From the NCBI GenBank assembly GCA_023055505.1, contig JALIRH010000013.1, forward strand, positions 9,796,001 through 9,860,000: a stretch of 64,000 nucleotides of DNA, given 5' to 3'. The notes beneath the pieces are model-generated. The model was not told the DNA's origin, searched no databases, and saw only the letters and a list, made by a program, of their open reading frames with translations. Numbering within the stretch: position 1 is the stretch's first letter; the number at the start of each line of letters is the position of its first letter. Positions 46,201-59,200 of the stretch are shown here, piece by piece. The stretch comes from Callipepla californica brunnescens (lineage: Eukaryota > Chordata > Aves > Galliformes > Odontophoridae). The position numbers and the translations under genes were made by a program.

Positions 46201-48779
46201 AGTTAATGAGGTACTAAGCCAGGCTATAAAGCAGCGCTGTAACATTATTTGGTTTTCAGTTTGTCATGAAATTTGAAGCTGTGTTGTTCTTCAGCTTTCT
46301 AAACCAAGTGCTTTGTCTTGAGTAAAGCCTGCTTTTAACATCTTTAGACTGAAAGCTGTTTTCTCCTGCATTCTGCTTGCTTTTCACCTGTTTTGCTTCT
46401 GGTATTTTTTTTCTCTTGTGCATTTCCCACCCCTCCAAGTCCCTTTTTGTGCTTGTATGTCATCGCACTGCTGCAGTGACAACACCACGGGGATCCCCAC
46501 CACACACGATGCAATTCAACACTTGGGAAAGTTAAGAAGCTCACCACCCTCTCCTATAACACGATAAATACCAGAATGTAAATTCTGAGGGCTTCTGTGC
46601 CAATCTGGATTTGCACAGCCATGCTTCAGTAAATATGTGCTTGTGATGAACAACCAAAGGATAACAACTCCATAAATGAGTGAGAATGTGGAATAAGATG
46701 TCCCTTTGGAGCTTCCTCCCTCTTCCTAAAGAAGGGGGTGCGGGTGCTCCACCAACCTGAAAATGAACCGCCCCCACCAATGAAGGTAGCAGAGCAGCTG
46801 AACTGCAGCAATCCCTCTGCTTTGGCAGAGAACAGAAATAATTGCTTTCAAAACACAGCAAAAATCAGTGTGTGAGTGCTGTTTGCTGTTGGACCCAAGT
46901 TTAAAGACCTTCCGAAGGTGTGCTACAGGCAGGAGGGTGACAAAACCCACCAACCCACATGAAGCTGCTTCTGTTTGGCTGCAGGAGGGAAGCCCACAGT
47001 ACTCCCAATTTGGGCTAACCAATGATTTTCAATGGGAAGTCTCCTAGACAGCAATGAAGATGAGAACTGAGGTCAGGGTTCCCATCCACAGAGAAAAAGG
47101 GCTGCTTACCAAGCCCCTGGCATGTTTACATCTCACATATCCGTGGGAAGTCAAGGAGGAAGGACCCCATCCTGGCCCCAAATTCACTTTCCTCCATAGC
47201 TGGATGGGTCCTCTCCAGACCTGTGCTCTGAGTGCCGATCCCACCCATCCAACTGATACAAACAGCTCTGAGCACTGCCCACACCGTATACTGATGAAAC
47301 TGAATCCTTAAACACAGATTCCATTTCAGATTACTTAAACACAGAGCTGCAGGCACATCCCACTGACCAGGGTGAGACTCAGCAATCTCAGCACTGCCAA
47401 CACAGAATGGAAACTTTTGACATTTACACCTTCTGCCCACTGACCATGAACAAACCCCTCTACCCCATGCCCTGGCTCTATGGCAACACCGCTGGACATT
47501 ATTACTTATGGCTCTTCAGTCACCCTGGAAACAAAGTAGATGCTACCAGACATGACTTTTAACACAGCTAATTATGCCATTAGTGTCAGTGCCGCTTAAC
47601 AGCTGGCATATATATACCTTCCCATGTCTGACACTGGCACCATCACCACGGGGATGACCCCACTGCACACCATACTGGGGACATGCACAGGGTGCTCTGA
47701 TGGTCTGGTGGCCAGATGTGTCCCTGCTGCTCATCTTAGGGAGACATCTGTTGGTATTTTGATTCAGGAGCAGCTTTTACATTTGACTGGTGAGCTTGGA
47801 GCTCATGGATGAGTTGGCCATCCCAGGACAGCTCCACAATGCCAATAAAAACACATTTCAGGAGCCATCCACTTTGTCACTATGCCATTGTTCCTTGATT
47901 TCCCTCGCCTGGGGAAGAGGGATCACTTCAGTAGCAGATGAGAGCCTACACACACAGTTCAGCTGGGGGCTGCCCTGCTATAATGGCACAGCTTTAAGGG
48001 GAATACATAAAGCAGGGGGGAAGATAGATGCTAGGGCTCAGAGCACCAAAGATAAATCCAAGTGGATTGTTTATGGGGTTTGTTTTTTATTAAACAAATA
48101 GTGCAATTTTGGAGCAGCAGTGAGGAATCAGTCCCTGGGGGATCAGGGTTTCAGATGCACAATTTAGATGTAACAGCATTTTTACTCTTCTGGTGGTGCT
48201 CATGGTTATTCCCTACCATCAGCCATCATGGCTGCACACCTCCACATCCACCACCCACATCGCAACCCCTGAAGTGCTCAGGATTCCCTAGCAGTTCTGT
48301 GCTGCAGCTGTTTCTTGGACTAAAGAAGGACAATGCATACACAGACCAGTCATCTGTGTATTTTCCCTTGTAGAAAAATAAAAGTCAAAACCAATAAAAC
48401 ATGCCAGTAAAAAGAAGCAGTAGGTATCAAGTCCCATCTGCTTCTGCCCTAGCTAAAGCAGCAGCAGGAGGGGAGGTCTGGCACCCCTACCCCGCTCAGC
48501 ACCATGGTTATGGGTCTCTATCTCCAGATGCCTACCAGGGGGAAGAATGGGCTGAAGGGCTCAGACACACTGCCAGAGTCTGATTGCCACCGTAACCCAG
48601 AGACCCTGCAAAAGCAGCTCCCATGCCCACCGCCATCCCTTAGGCAGACCCTGCCGCAGCTGCCAGTAACCTTGAAATTGAATCCAGCTGAAAAGCACCT
48701 GCTCATAGATATGCACAAATCCACCCACATCCTGCTTGCATCATCACCCGTGTACTTTGGTGGGAGAGAACACGGATAA
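40206..48779. other. intergenic, nothing recognised
   Basis: Only short chance ORFs and minor low-complexity runs (an ATAT-rich run near 42728-42750 and a poly(A) run at 43728-43741). No CR1 element, splice-linked ORF set or RNA gene could be supported. Confidence 0.5.
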
Positions 48780-49430
48780 ACAACTGACTCACAAGGTCTT
48801 ATTTCTCAAATTTCATGCAGTTTGGGAGCTTTCCTTGTATTTTACATTGAAATGATTGTTCCCTTTATAATCTTCATTACACATTAGGAAGAATGCACAC
48901 AGACCCAAATAGCTCTTGAACTTATAAATACATTGCAATTGATGTATTTTATTTTACAATTATTGTGATAAACAAATGAGATATTTTAGTAACACTTGAG
49001 CGTGCTCTGTAAGCAATGCCTTTCATTGTCCTCTAATTGCATGTATTTGGCAAATGAGCTTCAAAGCAGAATTAGTATTCGTTAGGCACCAACTAGCATA
49101 TATTTCATTAATTCTGCAGGAAACGTAACAGTTTCCTCCAGCCATGACATAGAGGAGGGGCAGCCTTTTATTACAGGTATATGTTACTGTTTCTTTGTAG
49201 ATTAAGTTGGGTTGGGAAGGTTGTGATCTAGTTATTTTTAGTTAATGGATGTGCAATGAACATAGGTGGATGCGCCTACCAATTTTCTCATTATTTTCAG
49301 GCTGGAGTCATTCCAGAGGCAAGAATCAAGCTCTTTGATGTAAGCTAATCTAAGTAAGAAAAATTAATGAAGCACCACTAATCTGACAGTAGAGTTCAAT
49401 CTGCATCAGAGCATCAGCTCCACAACTTCA
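48780..49430. promoter_or_regulatory. candidate conserved non-coding element
   Basis: A 650-base, repeat-free, AT-rich block with words such as TTGCAATTGATG, TCTAATTGCATG and CATTAATTCTGCAG, typical of homeodomain/POU-bound enhancers. The call rests on texture only. Confidence 0.3.
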
Positions 49431-50345
49431 TACATGCCTATATAGCACAGGGCAGTGCACAGGTTAGAAAGCAAAAGGCAAAGTGATGCCTACTGGCACC
49501 TGCAGCCCCTACCAGCACACACTGCAATATTCCCACCCAGCACAGCAGTGCACCCAGGAATGGCCTCTGACAGCTGGGCTCTGCCTCCAGGTGAAACACA
49601 ACTCCCTGACTCCCTTCAGACTCTGACTGGGCCTCCTCCCGTGCCCAGGACTCCAGGGTCTGAGTGCCTCACTTTGTTTTTAGGTGCAATTGCTGTATTT
49701 GCCACACACTCTGCAAGAACATCATTAAGAAGATGACATAATTCTGAATAGATTTCAGACAAAATAGCACTTGAGTAAGCAACAATGACAGAGGGAAGGT
49801 GCTTCTACAGGGAAACTCACAACCAACCAGGAAAGTGATAAAAATAATCAAAATTAATGCTAAGGAGCTTAAAGTATTACAGTTTTCATCTTTCTGTACA
49901 ACCCATGGGGCTATTACAGCAAAGTAGTGCACAGAACGCACAGAACTTGGTTACAAGCTCAAAAGGCAGCACTTGGTGGAATTACAGCACAGTAAATGAG
50001 AGAATTTATAACAGGGCGATTAAGAGAGCCATTAAGACAGCACAATAAAACCCAGAATTTAACATATGCCCAGGTTTGACTCCAAGTTGCAGTGGAAGCA
50101 GAAGAAGCCATGATCATTTTCCACAAAGGACATACTCAGTACAAAGGGAATGAGGTCAAGCAGCTGATAACCCTGTAAATATTCAGATGGCAGCACAGCA
50201 GCCCATCATACACATTGCCACACAACCTGTGCTAGATGAATGAAGTCAGCCTTCCCAAGCTCACCACCTGGAACACAGAAACACTGGGGTACGCAATCAC
50301 TAAGCGCAGGCACTTAGAGGAAACCCATCAGCATGCACAGAACAC

Positions 50346-50366
50346 AAAAAAAAAAGAAAAAAAAAA
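50346..50366. repeat. A-rich tract
   Basis: Two runs of ten A separated by a single G. Confidence 0.9.
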
Positions 50367-51494
50367 GCATGTGGCCTATTGCTTCTAGGCTCTAGAGAAA
50401 GAAAAACACTTTTTTCCTCTTTAAAATTAGAGCAGCAAAGAACACAGTTACTTTGTGCTTGTTGAGAGGTGTATGAAGCTACAGATAGGTAACATAAGCT
50501 GATATCCATACTCACCACACAGTTCCATGAGAGGGAAGCAAGAAAAGTGAACTTCACAGGAAGGAGCAGGTCTACTTGCTCCCTGCAGACAGCTGGCTTT
50601 TCTTCCCACTAGCCTCACTTTTGCATTTCTCAGTACAAAATTAAGCAAACATACACTTGGTGCAATGCTTGCATAATCACCATGCAGCCAGCTGACATTC
50701 ACACTGCTATTGTAACACAGAAACCAGATGAGAACATCCCACACTGTGTTCTGAGAGCAACGTCCAGGTCCACTCCTGTACCTCAGTACTCCCTCTGTGC
50801 CACTCACAGACCACACAGACATCACCAAGGTGTAAAAATTAAGAGAACACTTACCCATACATTAGTGAATCACTGCTGCCGAGCTGGAACAGCCAATTCC
50901 ACATTCCTTTCCTACTCTCAGGGCCAAAGCACTGCTCAACCTCTCCTTTTATTCAGCCCAGGACACCTGGTAGCAGTTTCTGGCAGAATGCAATCAACTC
51001 TTAATGAGCAGCGAGCTCATTCATCACCTGTTTTTACTGAGCAACAGTGGTGTTCAGTGCCTGTGCAGCATCTCCTCCTGGCCTGCCCCTTTGCTTGCAG
51101 GCCCTCTCTGCTGAGCTGAGTGCACAGGTGCAAAGCAGGTTGGGGCAGGATGGGGAACCTGGGGAAGGAGGGCATTTTAGGTGAAACCATTTGGTAAACA
51201 GTGTGGAAACTCATTGAGGGGAGCTGGAGGTTAGTGATAGTGCTTATAACAGGGCGTAGAGAGAGAGTGCAAAACGAGGCACAAGATGCTGTGCTTAGAG
51301 GAGCGTCGTGGAGAGCATCCTTAGTGGATAGCTCTGGGCTACAAATCACATCCTGGCAGGTACTGATTCAGCAGAAAGTCTATAATATGTAATAACGCCA
51401 CTTTGTCATTTTATATTCAATTATTTCTGCTAGGCAGCCTTGGGATTTCCCAGCTGAGCATCATGAAGTGTGCAAAGAGCAACCTCTGCTCCAG

Positions 51495-51519
51495 ACAAAC
51501 AAACAAACAAACAAACAAA
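51495..51519. repeat. (ACAA)n microsatellite
   Basis: Six ACAA units without interruption. Confidence 0.95.
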
Positions 51520-52187
51520 GCTGCAGCTAATGCTAGGAGAGCTGCTTGGGTTTGCTTAGGCTGGGTGAGAACTCAGCTCCCAGAGCAAGCCCTTCCTGCT
51601 CTGGTCAGAGATTCTCCCAGATACATCTTCTCCAGGAAAATAACGCACCTTCCAGCTCCCACGGAGCATTTCTCCTCTGTCAGGTGCTGCACAAACGGAA
51701 GGAGAAGGACTGGGCACAGAGAATGTGGAAATCAGGGAAAACATACATTGCAGTGTTTGCTTTGTGCCACCTCTCAAAGAGAAAATAACACTGAAGATAT
51801 CAAAATCCAACTATCTGGAACACTCATGTCAGCAGGCAGCAGGTAACCTCTCTGTTCTCCTTGTCATCCAAATTGCATGCTAAGATTAAAACAGCCCTAC
51901 TCTGCGTGAATAAAGTGAAAGCTCAGATTAGTTTATCTACTTACTTTCCCCTAAATATTGCAATTATCATTTCCGTGGCACAATCACTCCTCACTGCTTT
52001 CAAACTCCTTGCTAATAGCAGAACAGAGACCCTTTTAACGAGCAGTTAACAGCCATTAGCTTTGGGCCTTGGTGTGGTGCAAGCTCTTCCCCTGCGGTTT
52101 GCCATTCCCAGCGCTGTGCTGACTTCAGGGCATGTCACACTGTTCCTCACATCTGGAGGCAGAAGGTGTTTGGGGCTATAACTGTTT

Positions 52188-52735
52188 GGAATCACAGAAC
52201 TGTTAAGGTTGGAAAAAAACACTAAGATCATCCATCTGCACCATGCCTACTGACAGTGTCCTTCAGTGCCACATTTCCATGTTCCTTGGACACCTCCAGA
52301 GATGGTGACCCCACTCGTTCCCCAAGCAGCCTGTGACAGTGCCCCACCACTCCTTCAGAGAAGAATTTTTTCCTAATATCCAACCTGAACTTCCCCTGGA
52401 GCAATTTAAAGCCATCCTCTCCCATCTATCACTGTTGCCTGGGAGCAGAGGCCAACCTCTGTTTTGCCACAGTGTCCTTTCAGGAATTTATAGGGAGTGG
52501 TAAGGTGTCCCCGGAGCCTCCTCTTCTCCAGACCAAACAACCCCAGTTCCCTCAGCTGTTTCCTGTAAGATTTGTGCTCCAGACCCCTCACAGTTCCACT
52601 GCCCTTCCCTGGACACGCTCTAGGGCCTCAATGTCTTTCTTGTAGAGAAGGGCCCAAAACTGAACACAGCACTTGAGGTACAGCCTCACCAGAGCCAAGT
52701 ACAGATTCCCACTGAGCTCCAGCATTTTCTGGACA
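52188..52735 (-). repeat. CR1 LINE 3' fragment
   Basis: The plus strand starts AATCACAGAACTGTTAAGGT, the inverted CR1 tail, and continues through GAATTTTTTCCTAATATCCA and TCCCTCAGCTGTTTCCTGTA to AGAAGGGCCCAAAACTGAAC. On minus the residual reading is RGLEHKSYRKQLRELGLFGL. Stops make it inactive. Confidence 0.93.
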
Positions 52736-55590
52736 ATTTGCTATTAGTTTTTAAAAAAAGTAAATTTGCTGACTTTTAAAAAAGCATAAGAAAGGACAGC
52801 GATGCAAGGCAGAGCTGCCCTCCTGCAGATCTGTGATTCAGCAGCACATTAACAAGGGCTGCACGCAGGCAGAGTTTACCTCACTGACCTTCCTGAGCAC
52901 TCCAGCTTCACCATGAATCTCCATGCTGCTCCATGAGGACCTGAGGCCTGTCTTCTGGAAATCCCAATCAACTCTTGCTACCTCCCCCTGTGTGTATTGC
53001 ACAAGTAATAGGGAAAACATCACAAAGCATGACTCCGTAGGATGTTTATCTTATAGCCACTAGAGAAGGCAAGTAGCCACCTCAATGTTTTTCTGCTACT
53101 AGACAGCAGATGCTGATCCTTAATGAGTGGTGTTTGCATGAATCCTGTAGCACCATTTATATTGCCCGGCCTTGGTGGAGTTGACTCATTTGGTGTTATA
53201 AATAACAACTCCTGATACGCAGTCGGTGTACAAGCACCTTGTATAACGATTGAGCAACAATCACAAACTAATTTCCCACAGATAATTCAGAAGATATTTG
53301 AATAAAAATAAGGCGGCATTTGCATATCTCTCCAGAAGGAGGTAATCTCCCTGAAAAAATGTTGGTTTGCAAACTGCATCAGTCAACGACTTTAGCACTG
53401 TTGCTTTCACAAGAAATTATGCTAATACATGTGGAAGATTTCATTTTCTTTAAAAAACAGAAGGAATCGCAGTGAGATGCAGAATAGCACGAATGGCTGC
53501 AGCAGGATGCACTGCCCTGTGTAACTGACTGCTGCACCCGCTCCAATACACTGAGCTATGTTGGAGAAAAAAAATAGGCATGCTACAATCTGAAAGCTAC
53601 GGCTTCATCTCCAGAAACAAATACCAGTCAGGATTTAATTAGAATATGGATGCATTCTATTGCACGCAGCCTGGGTGACAAACTCCACCTGTGCCCACCC
53701 CGTGGTGAGATGTGCCAGCCCAGTGTGAGCACACTGACTTCTCCAGCAGTGGTGTTGCAATGCCTTGGCCAAAATCTCTAGTTCTTAATTGCCACTTCTG
53801 ACATCTCATTTATTTCGGTGATATCACCCAGCTATGCTTTAAATCAGCTTTTTAGGAGAAGGAAAATGTAAACATTCTCACGTCTGTGAAGCATACCAGC
53901 AGCTGAAAAACAGCGAGGAAGGTTCTCCTGAATGACGTCCATGGTGAACTGTGAACATGCAGTTCTGGAGCTCTGTTCAACACAGCACATTCATATTCTC
54001 TTTGACAGAGCAGGCATTTTCATACAGTATGTACAGCAGCCGAGCAGAGGAGCCACACTGCTGGAGAGCTTAATTCCCAGACACTGCTTATAGATAACAG
54101 CTCTTTAACAGAGATCTTCAGGAACCCATTTCAAAATCCCCATCTCCTGTAGTATGCACCTCTTGCTGATTTCACTAAGGGAAGTGTAATTGAATACACG
54201 CCAGTTTAGGCCAGAATTTCTGTTTCAAGTTAGCTGCTGTATGGCATCTACACACACACAGAACACAGGTGACCATCAGGTGTCATTAACCCCAGCACAT
54301 GCTTTTCTAGGAAAGACTGTTCTCTGTCCTCTTCTGAAGGATGTCCCAGAATACCACAAGGTATTGCTATACTTAGAATCCATAAGGGAGAGACTGTGAC
54401 TGAATTTGGTGGATGGATTCCTGCCATCCTTCTCCCAGCAGAAGCTGTAGGGAAGGCCATGTCCTGTGCCCATGTCCAACAGCTGCACACCTGGCTCCAA
54501 AATACTCCTCTCAGGATTTAGCCAATCTTCCAGATCAGGATGTGTTCAGCAGTCCTTAAATAATCTGCTCTCATCAGTGGTTGGCTCTTCTACGCCTTTT
54601 ATCCAAGTGCTTCAAAGACCTTTAATTAAGCCTCAAAACCCTCTTCAGATGAAGGCGGCATCCCTATCTGACACAGCCTTAATTGAATCAAGGGAGGTTA
54701 AGAGGCCAAAATACAGAAATAATTGGAGTGCTCCTCAAGGACCGCTTCTGACCCTTGGTTCTCCATGGCCTGGTAGTGCCAAATTCTGTTCCTGTCCCTC
54801 AAAACACATCTGATCAGGCTCCTGACTGACCAGGTCTGCTGCTATAAGCTTGTAAACACTGAAGCTTCTAGCAGGAAGAACAAAACCTGATAGATGTAGG
54901 AGCCTCTGCCCCAGGATCTGCATTTTCTATGTCACTTGCTATTTTTCATTTTAAGTTATTTCAATAAATGTGGCTTGCAGGCTAATTTAGCAATGTAAGT
55001 GCTTCTGACGAGCTCTCAGTGTGAGATAAATAAGCGGGTTTCAGAAATATGACTCTTAATTTTTTGTAGAAATTATTAAAAAATCATAAGAGAGTGTTAC
55101 TTCCCACTAATTGCCAGTTTACAGCCATGTTCCCATGGCCTTCTTTACGGACTTCTACCATTCAAACTTCAAAAAAACGTACAAGGATCTCAGAGAGAAC
55201 AGTTGTTATGATTGATTGGATGCAGACATCTATAAAAGGCCAGAAAATGGGAAAACACAAGCAACACTTTTGTTGCTCTGAGTTTTATGGGCAGACTGAG
55301 CCACCACCACCACTGCAATTCACTGCCTGCAGGCAAGGACTTCCATTGGCAGAGCATCACTCACACGGCAGAGAAGCAGATAAAGAATCACCACTTTGTA
55401 CAGCATTCAGCAGAGATAATTAATTGGGGATCGATTCAAAAGTAATCCAACTCCCTTTCAGTTTGCAGTGATAAAATCATGACAGATGGGATGAAGAAGG
55501 AGGAATCCCAGGCTGGCCAGGTGGGAAATGAGCCCTGCATGCAGCAGCCTGCCCAGGGCTTCCCCAGCTCTTCCCAAGCACTGCCGGTGG

Positions 55591-55614
55591 TTCTGTGATT
55601 CTGTGATTCTGTGA
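55591..55614 (+). repeat. three TTCTGTGA octamers, CR1-type tail
   Basis: Three perfect copies of the octamer that ends CR1 elements. The sequence before it has no clear CR1 body, so this is either a very short CR1 insertion or an independent octamer microsatellite. Confidence 0.7.
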
Positions 55615-57239
55615 GCCTGATTTCTCACTCAGCTGTGGGCACCACACCTGTCGTGCCCAGCCCTGCCCCGTGCCCTGTCATTCTGAGATAGACCAGGATA
55701 TTTAAAGCAAGTTAACTGCAATTATAGGCTGCAGTTTCAGCCAATTTTCAGCCCCCGAGGTCCTCCAACTGGGATTTCCCAATGAACAGCCTTTTTGTTG
55801 CTTCTCCCAAGCATCACAGTTGCACTGCTCTGAAACACTCTCTTTTCTACCCTTCTTTATCCAGTGTTTGTACTGAGTCTCAGTGCACAGCGAAGCACAC
55901 AGTGCTTTGAAGCCTAGGGATAGAAACCAGATTAAAGCCCCATTCACAACTTCATTTCCCCATTTCTCACTTCTAGTGCATGACTGAAAGAACAACCAGG
56001 AACACCAGGAAGACACGGACCATCATGAAAGCCCAAAATCTGTGTTTTGAACTGTATGTGAAGTTAGAGATGCCAACCTCTCTTTAAATAGCTACAGCAC
56101 TCTACCACATGATGCTGACCTAAAACAAAGCAGTTTTGGTGCTGGGGCTGACTGCAGAGACCAAGAAGCCATTGCAACCCTCTAACTTTGTGCATTCTCA
56201 TTTATTTAAAGAAGAAACAAATTCTGTGCACTTCCTGCCCACCACAGGGAGGCATTTGGGTCTTCCTATGGCTGTGGGGTGGGTTCTGGGTTGGTGCTTT
56301 CCAGCATGGAATTAATTTGCCATTTCGTTGCTCTGTTGTGCTCAGAGATGGATTTCAGAAGAGGGCATTTGCCCCAATTTTCCCCATTCTTGTTTTTCTG
56401 CCTTTGATATGGTTTCAAGACACTCAATCACATCTTATTTCCATCACTGACACAAAGGAAATGGAGGTGACCCCAGCAGCACGAGGACCCCACAGATATT
56501 CCCAAATCGCTTTAAAACAGGGCACTGGGGAGAAAAAAAAGCCGTGCTAAACACAGACTGCAGCACATCACAATTCTGAGTGTTTATGGCTGAGCTACAA
56601 TGGAAGTGCTGACAAGCCCTTCCCGCAGTGGTCCCAGCTGGCCCCTCTGATAACGAATGACACACGGAGCGAGCGGCTCTGATTCACCAGGGCTGCGTGC
56701 AACAGGGTGGGGAAACAAGTTGGGGCACAGCTCTGCTCTGCTTTGTTATTTTCCTTGTTTCTATTTTGACCCAAAGGAGGCTAGAACATTTCAAATCAGC
56801 GTCGTGCGCGCTTTATACCGTGAATATTTCAACATACATGAATCTTTAATACAGCGCTGCTCAGCTTAGCTCAGGAAATTTGAAGATTATCAGTGTAGTG
56901 ACTATACATCTTTCATAAAAACATTGTTATGTGATGTACCAGCAAAATAACAAGCTTAAATATGCTGTGGCACCGGCTGCATGCTTGCAATCAATTCCGC
57001 TTTGTACAAATGCAAAAATGTTCCCCTTGGGAATGAGCCGGATTTCTGATTTTTCCAGTGCATATGGAACGTTCTAAAGGGATGAGAAGTGACCCCGAGC
57101 AGCATGCATATGGATGTGCCACGGTGCAGCTCATTACAATGAGCTCCATTTAAATACTTCTGCCCAAACAAGTGAAAATGCCTCCACACGTCAGCACAAA
57201 CGGGGCTGGGTGCAGGGTGGGAGCAGCGGATCCATGGGC

Positions 57240-57360
57240 ACTTAGCATCCCCGCTGCACAGCCCATGCTAATGAGCTTCATTATTTAATAACAAACAGCA
57301 GCGTTTAATTAACGCAGCCATCGCCATCCATAAAATACTTTAATTACACTGGAGGCTGCT
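57240..57360. promoter_or_regulatory. candidate conserved non-coding element
   Basis: Contains CATGCTAATGAGCTTCATTA, GCGTTTAATTAACGC (a near-perfect palindrome) and CTTTAATTACACT, dense homeodomain-type sites. It is inferred from texture only. Confidence 0.3.
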
Positions 57361-58922
57361 GGAAAGATGTCGACTTGAGGTGACACTGAGCAGCAGGTTC
57401 AGCTCTGCTCTGTGCACTGAGCTGTGCCCAGCAGTGGATAGACAGACAGAGCTACGCTGGGTGCCTCCACTTACTGATTAATTATGAGCTGCAATCACTT
57501 CAGTTTGTGTGCTTTAATTGATGGAATGAGACATTCCCAGTTTCCTCTTGATTGCTTCCGCCTGTGGCTGCTGTTGGGTGCAGAGGGGTCTCCTTGCTGT
57601 ACTATTCCAGCAGTGCAAGTGTGCAGATATGCAGTGCACACGTGCAGGTGTGCAACATGCAGGTTAGGTTTGCTCAGGAGCTTTTCCAATTTGGTTGATC
57701 ACAATCTTCAGTTAGCTTTCTTTCCCTCGACGTTCTTTCTTTCTGACATGGGCCAAGACCTTAAAAGTGTTCATGGAAGGAGAAAGCTGTGTCCTGCTCC
57801 CACCTGGTGCTGGCAGCCAGACTTTGGGTGCATGGGGACACGCACAGGGCTGGCACCTCGTAGGGTCTTGTTGGGATGCCTCCATGGGAGCCCACCCACA
57901 GCCTCAGCTCCTTCCTCACCTCCTGTGGTGCCACGTGTACATGGGTCACCTGCTCTTTTCAGACAAGAACACGAAAACAAACACCTGCTTTTGAAACAAG
58001 CCCCGGCTCTGCGAGTTCATAAAACTTCACTTGCTCCTCGTGGAGCCAATTTTCTCCCTGGCAATTTATGCTTCACCAGAAACACTTCAGTCGTCACTCC
58101 GCGCTATTCTCCGGGCGCTTTGTGAAGGAGTGTGCTGTGCTCCCTCAACAAAGACAAGAAAATGCCCTTTGCTTCGCAGAGCCTGAAGCACCGCGTGGAA
58201 GAGGCAATGGGAGGACGGGGGACAGTGCAGGGACAGCACCAGGGACAGAGGCAGCGGCCCCAGGGCTGCACGGCCAAGGTGCCAGCTGCCCCAGGCACTG
58301 CCCTCACCTCCAGCCCTCCCAGCAGTTCCCTGCACGCCCAGGAATCAAAACGGACATTGGGAATTCTGCCTGATTTCCTGAGAAAAACATGGGAAAAAAA
58401 GAAAATGTTCCCAATGGTGCAGAGGGATTTATATATTGACCCAGAGCCTGGTGCGGGTAGAGCATAACAGACATAATAAATGGTGTGGCACCTGCTCCTG
58501 TCAGAAACGAGCCCCAGCAAAAGCAGAAAAGCAATTTGCTTTGGAACTCCTTGGGCAGCATTTGCCTTCAGCAGCAGAGTGAAAATAACACAGCTCCATA
58601 TTCCAGGAGCACTGGATTTTTTCCTGCGGAGTGAAGGAATGAACACGTGGCAGCTCCATCTGCACACAGCACAATTAGAGTAGGAATAAAGCACTGCACA
58701 TGGCCCTGGCACCCCAAGCACTTCAGCACCCAACCTGTCCCCAGCCACCAACACCACTGAGCCCCTGCTGGGCTCACCCGTGCCCTCAGGGGGCTCGATT
58801 ATCCACATCATCCCATCGATACAACTGTCCTCCATTAACACAAAGCGATACGGTTCAATAAACAGTTGTTTGAGTCGGTTTTTAACACTAAGCAATGCAA
58901 AACCCAACTATCAGTTTCTTGG

Positions 58923-58943
58923 TTTTGTTTTTGTTTTTGTTTT
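58923..58943. repeat. (TTTTTG)n low-complexity tract
   Basis: T runs broken by single G, next to the minus-strand poly(A) signal. Confidence 0.9.
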
Positions 58944-58949
58944 TTTATT
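58944..58949 (-). terminator. poly(A) signal AATAAA on the minus strand
   Basis: TTTATT on plus is AATAAA on minus, followed by an A/C-rich stretch and then a G/U-rich element (GTTGGGTTTTGC on minus, about 58890-58903). This is the usual arrangement for 3' end formation. Confidence 0.45.
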
Positions 58950-59182
58950 AAGACAATCCCACAGCTGGAAAATGAAACATCCTAGATTACATAAGTGACT
59001 TCAAAAAAACTCTAGAAAAAAATCTTTACAAATTTACATTTGTACAATACAAAAACTAACAGCTCATTGCATATAAATATTACATTTGGTCTGCCAACGA
59101 GTGGCATCAAAATCCCTGAAGTATTCGTTTAAAGGGACCTGAGATAGCAGATGTGAAGATATGGGCATAAATATCACCTGAA

Positions 59183-59200
59183 AATAATAATAATAATAAT
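59183..59200. repeat. (AAT)n microsatellite
   Basis: Six AAT units. Confidence 0.95.

Larger units (their letters stand above)
49431..58920. other. intergenic, no gene recognised
   Basis: Apart from the repeats listed, only unsupported ORFs. From about 57480 to 58900 GC rises and stop codons thin out, giving two long but unrecognised ORFs (plus 57484-58125, 213 codons; minus 58104-58907, 267 codons), which I take as chance. A 120-base stretch at 57240-57360 rich in TTAATTAA/TAATTACA words may be a conserved element. Confidence 0.45.

Noticed and set aside
57484..58125. Plus-strand ORF of 213 codons
   Set aside because: No recognisable domain, Cys/Leu/Pro-rich composition typical of chance reading in locally GC-rich DNA, and no promoter or splice context.
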